Source of the DNA: an uncultured Saprospiraceae bacterium
GTDB taxonomy: Bacteria > Bacteroidota > Bacteroidia > Chitinophagales > Saprospiraceae
NCBI GenBank assembly: GCA_937981555.1
Contig: CALJOK010000074.1
Span: 95,761-159,760 of the forward strand
Reading direction: 5' to 3'
Length of the DNA stretch: 64,000 bases
Position numbers and translations under genes: made by a program. The notes under the pieces were generated by a model. The model ran no database searches, was not told the origin of the DNA, and was given only the letters and a program-made list of their open reading frames with translations. Positions within the stretch are counted from its first letter, which is position 1; the number at the start of each line of letters is the position of its first letter. This document shows positions 19,041 through 28,854 of the stretch, in pieces.

Positions 19041-20278
19041 TTTGAAAAATCTTGTTTTTGTTTAAACATTCGATTAAGCATTAATAAGGCAAGTGTCAAT
19101 AAACCGATAGGAATTATGGACATATAAAAAGCGGTTGAACCATCAAAGGCTTCAAAAATATGACCTGTAACCATCGAACCAACAGTACCACCCAAGGCAG
19201 AAAAAACTACAATCAGTCCTGACATCGAACTATGCAAATACTTTGGAATGGAGGAAAGAATAATGGAATTAATGGTAGGATAAATTGGTGCTAAAAATAA
19301 TCCCATCAAAGGAAAAGTCCACACCACAAAAGGGGCATTCCACCAAGTGACATCACCTGAAAGGTTCGCGGAATTTGCCAAAGGAATATTTAATAAAATA
19401 CAAACGACTAGCAAAGCTAAGCAAATCAACAAAAAATATAACCAATATATTTTCTTTAAAACAAAACCTGCAGCAATTCTTCCTATTGCAAATGCTCCTG
19501 CTAAAACTGCCCCAGCCTGAATACTCATTGACGCAGGAACTTTTAAAATATCTTGATAAAAAGTAGGCATCCAAGTTTGGAAACTTTGTTCAATCAAAAC
19601 GAATAAAAATGCACTAATTATAAAAACTAGAATCAATGGCTTGGCTGCCAATTTCAGCATATCTACAAAATCATCTTTGAAGCTATTGCTACTTTTATTT
19701 GCTTCGGTTTCGTCGAGGGTAGAAACAGTAACGAAGGCAGCAGCCACCAAACATAAAATTCCTAACAACCAATATACGTTCAACCATTCTGTAGATTTTG
19801 CATCGGCATCATCAATAAAATAACTAATAATTAAATTCCCAACTAATACGCCAATCATAAAAACTCCTTCTATCCAACTCATCAAACTACTATGTTCTTT
19901 TTCATTATCCGTCACCAGACCAATAATCGCAAAAACACTAATTTTTATTATCGCAAAACTCACCCCTGTCACCGCAAATAATAATTTGAAATGCCAAAAA
20001 TCATCTGCTACCATCGGCATTGCCAAACACATAATTGCAACTGCCACCAAACCTAAAATCATCCCTCTCTTAATTCCTAATCGAGGTAAAAATGAAGCTA
20101 TAAAGAAGGAAGCCAAAGCAATAGGTATATCTTTAAATCCTTCCAAAACAGAAACATCTGCTTTGGATATATCAAAGTTTCTTTGGAGTTGTAAAATAAC
20201 TGCACCAACACTATTCAACAAAATCGCAAAAACGAAATAGTTGATAAATAAGGAAATTTTGATGAGTAGGTTCTTCAT
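19037..20278 (-). CDS. MFS permease coupled to trehalase
   Basis: A 413-residue inner-membrane protein with about 12 hydrophobic helices. It has a MFS-type loop (LGIKRGM) after TM2 and a central loop (ETEANKSSNSFKDD) between the two halves. It is shorter than sugar porters and lacks the PETKG signature, so it belongs to a different MFS group, perhaps FucP-like. Its stop overlaps the trehalase start by 4 bp, which argues for a trehalose or glucose substrate. The exact substrate and the coupling ion cannot be read from sequence. Confidence 0.8.
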   Translation of the reverse strand: MKNLLIKISLFINYFVFAILLNSVGAVILQLQRNFDISKADVSVLEGFKDIPIALASFFIASFLPRLGIKRGMILGLVAVAIMCLAMPMVADDFWHFKLLFAVTGVSFAIIKISVFAIIGLVTDNEKEHSSLMSWIEGVFMIGVLVGNLIISYFIDDADAKSTEWLNVYWLLGILCLVAAAFVTVSTLDETEANKSSNSFKDDFVDMLKLAAKPLILVFIISAFLFVLIEQSFQTWMPTFYQDILKVPASMSIQAGAVLAGAFAIGRIAAGFVLKKIYWLYFLLICLALLVVCILLNIPLANSANLSGDVTWWNAPFVVWTFPLMGLFLAPIYPTINSIILSSIPKYLHSSMSGLIVVFSALGGTVGSMVTGHIFEAFDGSTAFYMSIIPIGLLTLALLMLNRMFKQKQDFSK

Positions 20279-20303
20279 TGTTTTGTTTTACTCTTTAGTT
20301 AAT

Positions 20304-20320
20304 TAGGTATCGGATACCTA
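20304..20320. promoter_or_regulatory. Short palindrome in operon spacer
   Basis: taggtat-cgg-ataccta is a 7-bp-arm palindrome in the 58-bp gap between the second ASPIC/UnbV gene and the MFS gene. It might be a regulator site or a weak RNA structure; there is no T-run. Confidence 0.3.
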
Positions 20321-20336
20321 GGCCACTCATAATCAT

Positions 20337-23300
20337 TTAATTGAAAACTTTTTCTGCTTGAATAATCTGAGGTGCTTCATCATTTTTCATTATGATATAA
20401 CATTGCTTTCCCGCAATATTAATTCGTTCAATTCTTCGTACTTGCCCTTCGATATTGAGACCATTAATTTCATCAACCATCATTTCTTTATTTTTCCCAA
20501 AGGATAAAACATTTCCAAAATCTGCATCATAACGTCCCATCTCAATATTATTTTCATAAAAATTTCCAGCTAATAATAAATTGGTATTTTCTTTATTAGG
20601 AGACTTTATTAATGCAGCAGCATTGAGTGATGACAATTGCAATCTGTTAGGAAGTGGTTGCATCTTAAAATTCAGATTTCCCAGATTTTCAAAATACACA
20701 CTACTACATGTGGTAACTTCTTGTTTGACTACTTTGCTAATTTTTTCTTTTGGAAAAATATTTCCGAAATCCTCTTTAGCTAAATCCTTAGAGAGCAAAT
20801 ATTTCTTTTTCAACATCGGCAATTGCTTCGTCAACTCTGCGTAGTTCGCAAACGGTATTTTTTTACCATCCAAATAATAGGTAAAGATTTGTTCGACTTG
20901 TTTGTTATCATCGAAATCATTGACGTATAACTCTAAAGGTTCTTTTTTCGAAGTATGTTTAAACTTATTATTCAAACCTAAATTCCCTGCAACGATATCT
21001 ATATCTCCATCTTGATCAATGTCATGTGGAAAAACAAAATTCCAAAATCCTTTATCATCGGTTATATCTTTTTTCACAAAAGACTCCCCTTCATTTAAAT
21101 AAAGCTGAACTGTATTCCATTCTAATGCCAACAACAAATCTTCATCACCATCTTGGTCTATGTCTGTCCATGTACCGTTTTTCACCAAACCTATTTCACC
21201 TTCATTTCCTAAATACTTTTGAGTGACATTTTCAAATTGACCGTTACCTTTATTTTGAAAAAGAAAAGAAGTTGGCACCAAACCATAATTCCAAACTACG
21301 GCACGAGCACCAAAGAAAAGATCGGTTAAACCATCATTATTAAAATCAGTAGGTAGGACACAGGAAGCAGTTAGGTATGCGTCTGGAAGAATAATTTTAT
21401 TGACAAAATTTCCTTTTCCATCATTGATATAAATACGTTGTTGGAGATATTCACTTTCCCCTTTGTATTCATTTCCACCACTTGCAATGATTATATCTAA
21501 ATCACCATCATTTTCAATATCAACCAATACAGCATCCACATCTTCGTAAATACTATCTGTTTTTATTATTGTAGATGTATTGTTATAAAACTGCCCATTT
21601 TTCGTTTGCAAAAAAACCGCACTCCTTCTTCGTTTCCCAGAACCTAAAAATAAATCTTCTAATCCATCTCCATTCAAATCTCCTACCGCTAATGCTGGCC
21701 CTTCTCTTGAAACCATATGTGGAATTAAACTCTCTCGATTAAATTCTACAAAAGGGTTTTCATCATGCACATAATCCAATCCAACTTCTTCCGAAATATC
21801 CTTCATTTGCACCATTGATGGTTTTGTTTTTTTCAAAGAAGAAAAATCAAAAATCGGTAAATCAGATTTCCATATTAATTGAGTTGTTGAATTCAATTTA
21901 TAATTGTCTAATTTTTTAAAAGTTCTGTCTGGCCAAACGACAACAATAGAATCGATGTTTTCACCAGTCCCAACTCCCAAATGAACACCTTCGGAAACAC
22001 TAGATTGATAGCCTTTAACTGGAAAATACTCTCCACTAATGATTTCATCATTTTGGAAAACAATTATTTTAGCACCAATGGCATTGATATTATTAGGTGT
22101 TCCTTTAAATTTGAACGAAAGGTAATTGCATAAGGAATCTTTATTTTCTATGGTTAAATTTTTATACACAAAAGGTTGGTCTTCCAAATTATTGACCACT
22201 ATATCTAGATCACCATCATTATCCAAATCGGCGTATACAGAACCATTGGAATAGGAATCTTGATTTCCTAAGATTTGATTTTCAATATTCTCAAATGCAA
22301 GGTCTTGGCTATTTTTAAAAAACCGATTGGGTAATTTAATCTGTGGCATTTTTTCTACCAACAATAAATCATCACTTTCTAAATGATCAGTATTTGATTT
22401 ATATCTCAAATCATCATTAGTCTTAAAGTTGATGTAGTCTATATCATTCAATCGTCGTGGAATACCATTGCTAATAAAAAGATCTTTGTTTCCGTCATGA
22501 TCAAAATCTAAAAATAAATTTGCCCAAGACCAATCAGTTGAATGAACATTTGCAAACATTCCTATCTCTGAAAAAGTACCATCACCATTATTAAGTTGCA
22601 AATTATTTCTTGCGAATTGATGATGATATCCATAACCTAATTTGAAGTTATAAACCTTATACTCATTTTCTCCCATAGAACTTTTTAATATAACCGGATC
22701 GTAAGGCATCATATCCAACGACATAATATCCGCCCAACCATCGTTATTAATATCTGCCATATCCACGCCCATAGAAAACTTACTAGTATGTTTCGTTTGT
22801 TCCGTAATGACTTCTTTAAAAGTGCCATCTTGTTGATTGATATATAGGTAATCATTTTCATGAAAATCATTACCTATATAAATATCAGGGTAGCCATCTA
22901 AATTTACATCACCTGTAACAATTCCCAACCCATAACCGATTGCGGTACTATAGATACCAGCCTCATCAGTTACATCAACAAATTTTCCATTTTCATTTCT
23001 CAATAATTTATCTCCCGAGGTCGGATGAGTTTCATTAAAAGTCTTCCGTTGCCCAAAAGTCCCATTGTGATGTACGGAATGATTTAATTGATACATATCT
23101 AAATCACCATCCAAATCATAATCGAAGAAAGCAGCTTGAGTTGAAAACTTTACAAAATCTAAACCTAGTTCTTCTGCCTTATCTTCAAACAACGGTATTC
23201 CGTTTTCTATTCCTTTGCAAATGTAGAATTGATTTTTTCCTTTAATCGTTTTGAAATCTCCTAACTGAGAAACATAAATATCCAACAATCCATCATTGTT

Positions 23301-23711
23301 AATATCGACAGCCGATGCTCCTGTTGTCCATCCTTCCAATCCTTTTAAACCTGCTGTTTCTGTTACATCTTTGAATTGCAATAACTTTCCTTCACCACCT
23401 TGATTGAGGAATAATTTATTTTCACTCATGTTGCTGGTAAAGAATAAATCATCCCATCCGTCATTGTTAAAATCTCCTACTGCGACTCCTCCTCCATTAA
23501 AAAAATACATATAGATGAACATGTTGAATTTTTCATCTGGGAAAATTTCGCAATCAAAATCTAGCCCTGTTTCTTTACTATCTAATAATTGAAATTGTGG
23601 AGCCACATCAATTATTCCTTCTTGGGAACAACTAAACATCGTGAGTATAATAAGTGTCATACTCACAAGGTGACTCAAAGTCATCTTGTGAATTGGAGCT
23701 TGTTGAATCAT
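20337..23711 (-). CDS. ASPIC/UnbV and VCBS-repeat lipoprotein
   Basis: A 1124-residue surface lipoprotein with many FG-GAP/VCBS repeats: VGDFNNDGWDDLFF, DINNDGLLDIYV, DYDLDGDLDMYQ, DLDNDGDLDIVV. The acidic DxDxDG loops likely bind calcium in a beta-propeller. An ASPIC/UnbV domain is near residues 560-620 (VHLGVGTGENIDSIVVVWPD). Residues near the N-terminus contain the lipobox MFSC after a hydrophobic stretch. Its start overlaps the stop of the preceding paralogue by 4 bp, which favours the ATG at 23711. Such proteins accompany SusCD pairs in Bacteroidota; their role in glycan capture is not well defined. The tandem paralogue suggests duplication. Confidence 0.85.
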   Translation of the reverse strand: MIQQAPIHKMTLSHLVSMTLIILTMFSCSQEGIIDVAPQFQLLDSKETGLDFDCEIFPDEKFNMFIYMYFFNGGGVAVGDFNNDGWDDLFFTSNMSENKLFLNQGGEGKLLQFKDVTETAGLKGLEGWTTGASAVDINNDGLLDIYVSQLGDFKTIKGKNQFYICKGIENGIPLFEDKAEELGLDFVKFSTQAAFFDYDLDGDLDMYQLNHSVHHNGTFGQRKTFNETHPTSGDKLLRNENGKFVDVTDEAGIYSTAIGYGLGIVTGDVNLDGYPDIYIGNDFHENDYLYINQQDGTFKEVITEQTKHTSKFSMGVDMADINNDGWADIMSLDMMPYDPVILKSSMGENEYKVYNFKLGYGYHHQFARNNLQLNNGDGTFSEIGMFANVHSTDWSWANLFLDFDHDGNKDLFISNGIPRRLNDIDYINFKTNDDLRYKSNTDHLESDDLLLVEKMPQIKLPNRFFKNSQDLAFENIENQILGNQDSYSNGSVYADLDNDGDLDIVVNNLEDQPFVYKNLTIENKDSLCNYLSFKFKGTPNNINAIGAKIIVFQNDEIISGEYFPVKGYQSSVSEGVHLGVGTGENIDSIVVVWPDRTFKKLDNYKLNSTTQLIWKSDLPIFDFSSLKKTKPSMVQMKDISEEVGLDYVHDENPFVEFNRESLIPHMVSREGPALAVGDLNGDGLEDLFLGSGKRRRSAVFLQTKNGQFYNNTSTIIKTDSIYEDVDAVLVDIENDGDLDIIIASGGNEYKGESEYLQQRIYINDGKGNFVNKIILPDAYLTASCVLPTDFNNDGLTDLFFGARAVVWNYGLVPTSFLFQNKGNGQFENVTQKYLGNEGEIGLVKNGTWTDIDQDGDEDLLLALEWNTVQLYLNEGESFVKKDITDDKGFWNFVFPHDIDQDGDIDIVAGNLGLNNKFKHTSKKEPLELYVNDFDDNKQVEQIFTYYLDGKKIPFANYAELTKQLPMLKKKYLLSKDLAKEDFGNIFPKEKISKVVKQEVTTCSSVYFENLGNLNFKMQPLPNRLQLSSLNAAALIKSPNKENTNLLLAGNFYENNIEMGRYDADFGNVLSFGKNKEMMVDEINGLNIEGQVRRIERINIAGKQCYIIMKNDEAPQIIQAEKVFN

Positions 23712-26700
23712 TTATTTACAAAATTAAGTTGGTGCAGTTTTGGTTTCTCATTATTCAATAAGGTCAAAAAATATTTTTCGTCTTTAGTTCCTATCTCTAG
23801 AATCTGTTTAATATTTCCTCTTACAAAATAACCTGATGTCTTATTTTCAATTCTTTCAAAAGTCCCATCGCCATTCCCTAATAATACATGTCCAAAACTG
23901 GCATCTAGTTTTGAGAACTGGGGTTTGAATCCACTATCGTTCCCTCCAAGAATTAAATCGTTCTTTCCATCTGAGTTCAAGTCTTTACAATAAATATCAC
24001 AGACACAAGAGAACTGTACTTCTTTAGGTAATGGTATCATTTCAAATTTTCCATTTCCTTGATTAATCGCCACCGCTGATTTGAAATAATTTCCTTCCAA
24101 AACCATCGTCTTGGTTTTTAAAATTTCTGGTGGAAAAAGATCTTGAATCGATTTGTTAGCAAAGTCAATGTGTTTTAGATTCTTCTTTTTTAAACTCACC
24201 ACCTCATCAGTCAATTCTTTTTTCAAAGCAATCGGCATATCTTTTCCATCCAACGATCGAGTCATTATTTTTTCAATACTTTTATTTTTATCAAAATCAG
24301 AAACCCATAATTTGGCAGGTGCATCTTTTGTACCTGTGAAATAAAAGTTCTCTCCCCTATTTCCGAGTATCAAATCTTGATCGCCGTCGCCATCTACATC
24401 ATCTGACTCTATTGCGTACCACCATCCCGAAAACTGAGCAAGATCGGTTTTAACAAGTTGGAATCTTTTATCTTTTATTTCAAAAACTTTAGGAGCCATC
24501 CATTCACCTACGACCACCAATTCCTTTTTTCCATCACCAACTAGGTCAACAAATTGAGCATCCGTCACCATTCCTGCAAATTCTAATTTAGGTGCAATAG
24601 TTGTGATTACATTTTTAAAAATTCCTTTGCCATTATTTTCATACAAGTAATTTTTCGGAGTTGCACCATACACCATTGGTACACTTCGACTACCTACAAA
24701 AAGATCGAGGTCACCATCATTATCATAATCAAAAGCTAAGGCAACACTCGTGTTAAAACCATTACTAGGAATTGTTTTTGTGTCCAAAGAAAAATTTCCT
24801 TTGCCATCATTCATATATAATCGATCGTGTAAAAGTCGAGTTCTTTGTAGTTGAGTATTTCCACCTGAACCAATAAATAAATCAAGATCACCATCGTTAT
24901 CTGCATCAAAAAATTCAACTGCGGTGTCTTCAAAATTTTTCTCTCCTTGTAAAAAAGTGGTATCCGCTAATTGGTAACCATTCTTAGTTTGAAAATATAA
25001 ATGCCCCGTCCTTCCTGAGGCTCCTCCGATAAAAACATCTTCCAGACCATCATTATTTACATCACCATTTGCTGCTTTAGGTCCTTCTTTCGAAATCATT
25101 CGAGGAACTAAACCTTCTTTGAAAAAATCTACATGCTCGTTTTCTTGATGTGCTAGAAAAGAATTGGGAACTTCTTTCATATATGAAGTAGATGTTTCAA
25201 CAGTATTAATTTTCGTTGGTGTTCTTTTCAAATTTTTATAATTCAATACTAAAGTGGTATCAATAGGAAAATCGTATAAAACTGTTTCTGTAAGATCAGG
25301 CCAAATGACTTGCAAGGAATCCACCTTGGTGTCCTTTCCTAAACCAAAAACCATTTTATAATCTACCGAAGATTGGAAGCCTCGGGTAGGAATCATTTCA
25401 AAGTTTAGGATTTCATCGCCCTTGTAAATAGATACTTTTGAACCAATTGCAAATGTATTGTTATCATCCCCATGAAGCAGCACACTTAGGTGATGATTAT
25501 TGGTCACATCATTGGCTTTGTTCTCATATAAAAAACTTTCTTGATTCAAATTGTTGACGACTAAGTCAAGGTCACCATCATTATCTAAATCACTATAGGC
25601 AGCACCATTAGAAAAAGAAGGTGTTTCAAATCCCCAGTCCATTCCAATATCTGTAAATGTTAAGTCTTGATTATTTCTAAAAACTTTATTCAGTTGAGGG
25701 TTAGAAGGCATATTTGAAATAACCTTTTCCATATCTTCTTTCTTTCCCGTCAATGCCATTTTTTGAATAACATCATTGGCAAAAAAATTAATAAAATCCT
25801 GATCAGTTACATCTTGATAAACTCCGTTACAAACATATAAATCTCGGTAACCATCATTATCCGCATCGAACATTAATGCACCCCAACTCCAATCAGAGGC
25901 ATCTACTCCACTATAATTCGCTATCTCACTAAATGATCCATCCTTATTATTATACTGCATGGTGTTCTGCATGTATTGATGGTAAAAACCTTTTTGTAAT
26001 TTCAAATAATAGGTCGAATATTTTTCAAACATACTGACCGTTTTTAAGCGGTATTCTTCGCTTGGCAACATTTCAGTTACAAAAATTTCAGGGTAACCAT
26101 CGTTATTGATATCTGCCATATCTGCGCCCATGGAAGAAAGACTAAGATGTTCCATTTGATTTTCAATATCTTCTCTAAATGTTCCATCCCCATTGTTGAC
26201 GTACAAATAATCTCTTTCAAAAAAATCATTAGAGACATAAATATCAGTCAGATGATCTCCATTGACATCTCCTAAAGTAACTCCTAAACCAAAACCAATT
26301 AAGCTTCCGTAGATACCCGCTTGACGAGTTACATCGATGAATTTTCCATTTTCATTTTTCAATAATTTATCTCCTCCTCCTTTTACAAAATCCTTGACAT
26401 CCCAATCTTCTGCATACAATTCTCTTTTGTTACTATAGTTCAAAGTGTTGACGGGGATAAAACTATTATTTAAAATATAACAATCTAAATCTCCATCTTG
26501 GTCGTAATCGAAAAACGCAGCATGAGTTGTATAGCCACTTTCATTGAGGTTATATTCTTTTGCGTTTTCCGTAAAAGTATTGTTTTTGTTATTTATAAAT
26601 AATTCATTTTCATGATCATCGCCCTCGACATATCCAGCATTACAAACATAAATATCTAACCATCCATCATTGTTGATATCCACCATGACCACGCCTGTGC

Positions 26701-27034
26701 TCCATGCTTTTGTTCCTCCTACATCAGCATTTTCCGTGATGTCTTCAAATTGAAAATCACCTTTATTAAGATAGAGTTTATTTTTTCCAAGGTTGTTAGT
26801 GAAATAAATATCTGCTAGTCCATCATTATTGATATCACCTGTGGACACTCCTCCTCCATTATAAAAATTTCGATAATTGAAAATGTTGAACTTCTCCGTG
26901 TTCTCTATTTTATTGACGAAGTGAATACCAGATTGTTCAGCTGAGATGCGTTCAAATAACTTAGGGTGCTTCACTTGATTGGAAGTACAACCTGATAAGA
27001 AAAGAAGTATTAATAGTGGGATAAAATTTCTCAT
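23708..27034 (-). CDS. ASPIC/UnbV and VCBS-repeat lipoprotein
   Basis: An 1108-residue paralogue of the next gene, with a signal peptide and lipobox LSGC. Repeats such as TGDINNDGLADIYF, DINNDGWLDIYV and DYDQDGDLDCYI run through the protein. An ASPIC/UnbV domain is seen at MVFGLGKDTKVDSLQVIWPD. A second propeller half follows (AANGDVNNDGLEDVFIGG). Predicted as a cell-surface, calcium-rich repeat protein. It begins 177 bp downstream of susD, beyond a strong terminator. Sequence similarity to the neighbouring gene extends over the whole length. Confidence 0.85.
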   Translation of the reverse strand: MRNFIPLLILLFLSGCTSNQVKHPKLFERISAEQSGIHFVNKIENTEKFNIFNYRNFYNGGGVSTGDINNDGLADIYFTNNLGKNKLYLNKGDFQFEDITENADVGGTKAWSTGVVMVDINNDGWLDIYVCNAGYVEGDDHENELFINNKNNTFTENAKEYNLNESGYTTHAAFFDYDQDGDLDCYILNNSFIPVNTLNYSNKRELYAEDWDVKDFVKGGGDKLLKNENGKFIDVTRQAGIYGSLIGFGLGVTLGDVNGDHLTDIYVSNDFFERDYLYVNNGDGTFREDIENQMEHLSLSSMGADMADINNDGYPEIFVTEMLPSEEYRLKTVSMFEKYSTYYLKLQKGFYHQYMQNTMQYNNKDGSFSEIANYSGVDASDWSWGALMFDADNDGYRDLYVCNGVYQDVTDQDFINFFANDVIQKMALTGKKEDMEKVISNMPSNPQLNKVFRNNQDLTFTDIGMDWGFETPSFSNGAAYSDLDNDGDLDLVVNNLNQESFLYENKANDVTNNHHLSVLLHGDDNNTFAIGSKVSIYKGDEILNFEMIPTRGFQSSVDYKMVFGLGKDTKVDSLQVIWPDLTETVLYDFPIDTTLVLNYKNLKRTPTKINTVETSTSYMKEVPNSFLAHQENEHVDFFKEGLVPRMISKEGPKAANGDVNNDGLEDVFIGGASGRTGHLYFQTKNGYQLADTTFLQGEKNFEDTAVEFFDADNDGDLDLFIGSGGNTQLQRTRLLHDRLYMNDGKGNFSLDTKTIPSNGFNTSVALAFDYDNDGDLDLFVGSRSVPMVYGATPKNYLYENNGKGIFKNVITTIAPKLEFAGMVTDAQFVDLVGDGKKELVVVGEWMAPKVFEIKDKRFQLVKTDLAQFSGWWYAIESDDVDGDGDQDLILGNRGENFYFTGTKDAPAKLWVSDFDKNKSIEKIMTRSLDGKDMPIALKKELTDEVVSLKKKNLKHIDFANKSIQDLFPPEILKTKTMVLEGNYFKSAVAINQGNGKFEMIPLPKEVQFSCVCDIYCKDLNSDGKNDLILGGNDSGFKPQFSKLDASFGHVLLGNGDGTFERIENKTSGYFVRGNIKQILEIGTKDEKYFLTLLNNEKPKLHQLNFVNK

Positions 27035-27130
27035 ATGCTTGTTCCTTGAACTTAATTTTAGAACTATAAAAATACTATTTATCAGCGGCTTGTTGAATTT
27101 TTACTTCAACACGAATTACATTTTTGAAAT

Positions 27131-27162
27131 AAAAAAGCAGCTCAACCAAAGGTCGAGCTGCT
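27131..27162 (-). terminator. Terminator after susD
   Basis: On the leftward strand the stem agcagctcgacc / ggttgagctgct (one wobble pair, 3-base loop) is followed by six T residues (A-run 27131-27136 on the + strand). It lies about 50 bp past the susD stop. It should limit read-through into the lipoprotein, transporter and enzyme genes, giving susCD a higher transcript level. Confidence 0.85.
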
Positions 27163-27211
27163 CTGAAATTTAAAAACGAAATTTATATTTTGTCAAAATC
27201 ATAAATATTGA

Positions 27212-28714
27212 TTAGTACCCAGGATTTTGAACTAAGTTTGGATTAGATGCTAATGAAGTAGCAGGAATAGGGAATAACAATCTTTCAGTACCGGAAGCTG
27301 CCTTCTCTTGCCATGCATCTAGGAATTTACCGAAACGAATCAAGTCTGTTCGACGGTGACCTTCCCAGTATAACTCACGTCCACGCTCAGCCAACATTGC
27401 ATCAGCATCAATAGAAGCTAATGTAGAAGCTCCACGAGCAGTACGTAAAGTATTCACCATATCCAAAGCAGTACCACTATCGCCATTTCGCATAGCTGCT
27501 TCTGCTTTCATCAACCACACATCAGAATAACGATAGAATACATAATCATTATCTACATTATCACCATTGTTGTAATCGATAGGATATTTGATCACTCGAA
27601 TACCAGTAACTTCCAAATCGCCTCCAGATTCTTGGATAGCTACTTGAGGAGTAAAAGCTAAAGGATTCCCGCCTCTATCTTCAAGAGCAGCACCTGTTTG
27701 ATCAAATTGTTGACCAACTAAGAAACCTGCATTGATACCAGATACATCTGTCATACCTGTATAATCAGCACTTCTTCTCTTATCATCTGTTTCAAAAGAA
27801 TCATAGAAATTACTCAAAGTAGAAAATCCATTCCATCCTGATGGATTTTGGTTGTAGTGTAATGTACAAAACCAACGAGCACGAACATTTCCTGAACTTG
27901 TACCACCTTCATTTAAACCTGTAAAGATATTCTCCGTAGAGATTTGGTCATTGTTAGGTGCAAAATTATCGAAGTAGTTAGTTGAAACAGAGTATTTTCC
28001 ACTACTGATAAGATCATCTGCAAGCCCCATAACTGAAGTCATATCAGCTGCATCAAATGCAGGAGATTCTCTATTCTCATAAGTACCTTTGTTCAATAAT
28101 GCTTTCATCATCAATACTTTAGCAGCATCTTTATTAGCTCTATGAGCATCTCCATCAGGTAAATCTGCCATGATAGCGTTACATTCACTAATTACAAAGT
28201 CAACAACCGCTGTAGGTCCTAAAACATCTGCATTACCTAAAAGGTTAGCACCAGCTTCTCTGAAAGGAACTTGTCCCCATCCATCTACTACAGATAGCAT
28301 TACAAAAGCTCTCAAAAAACGAGCCTCAGCTTCTTCCGTTGGAGTAGGTTCGAATTGTAAAATATTGGTCGTGTTAAATACAACTTGTAATAACTCAGAA
28401 AACGTAGCACTCAAGAATGCATGTGTTGGACTCCAAGTATGATTGTGGAGTGATCTCCAGATACCATTATCATCCCAGTCAGGTCCACGAGTAGGTCCTA
28501 AACAAGCATCTCCAGTATGCTCTTGTGCTGCCCATACACGAGACTGATCTTGATAAGGCAATCTTAAGCCTTCATAAGCTGCATTCAAAAGTGATGAAAC
28601 TTCGACTAACTCATTAGCTACATCAGCTGTGATATCCTCACGAATTTCCTCTTTCAAATCGCTACAGGAGAAAATACCAAAGGCTACTGCCAACAATAAA
28701 AGATATTTTTTCAT
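27212..28714 (-). CDS. susD: SusD/RagB-family nutrient-binding lipoprotein
   Basis: A 500-residue outer-membrane lipoprotein with a signal peptide and lipobox GIFSC. N-terminal SusD helices (LNAAYEGLRLPY, RVWAAQEHTGDACLGPT) precede the TPR-like scaffold. The RagB C-terminal half ends with WEGHRRTDLIRFGKFLDAW and FPIPATSLASNPNLVQNPGY, the standard ending of the family. It forms the lid of the SusC transporter and binds oligosaccharides at the cell surface. It lies 140 bp downstream of its SusC partner. Substrate is inferred from the downstream sucrose/trehalose enzymes. Confidence 0.95.
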   Translation of the reverse strand: MKKYLLLLAVAFGIFSCSDLKEEIREDITADVANELVEVSSLLNAAYEGLRLPYQDQSRVWAAQEHTGDACLGPTRGPDWDDNGIWRSLHNHTWSPTHAFLSATFSELLQVVFNTTNILQFEPTPTEEAEARFLRAFVMLSVVDGWGQVPFREAGANLLGNADVLGPTAVVDFVISECNAIMADLPDGDAHRANKDAAKVLMMKALLNKGTYENRESPAFDAADMTSVMGLADDLISSGKYSVSTNYFDNFAPNNDQISTENIFTGLNEGGTSSGNVRARWFCTLHYNQNPSGWNGFSTLSNFYDSFETDDKRRSADYTGMTDVSGINAGFLVGQQFDQTGAALEDRGGNPLAFTPQVAIQESGGDLEVTGIRVIKYPIDYNNGDNVDNDYVFYRYSDVWLMKAEAAMRNGDSGTALDMVNTLRTARGASTLASIDADAMLAERGRELYWEGHRRTDLIRFGKFLDAWQEKAASGTERLLFPIPATSLASNPNLVQNPGY

Positions 28715-28854
28715 AATTAATAATTTTAAATTTTAAATTTTGCAAATGAAGATTTAATGTTTTACCAATAAGTAATTACTTCATTTGCCAATAATTTTGT
28801 TAATATTTTCATTTCTTGCATTGCCATAACAATGCACTTACATCTTCTATCAAA

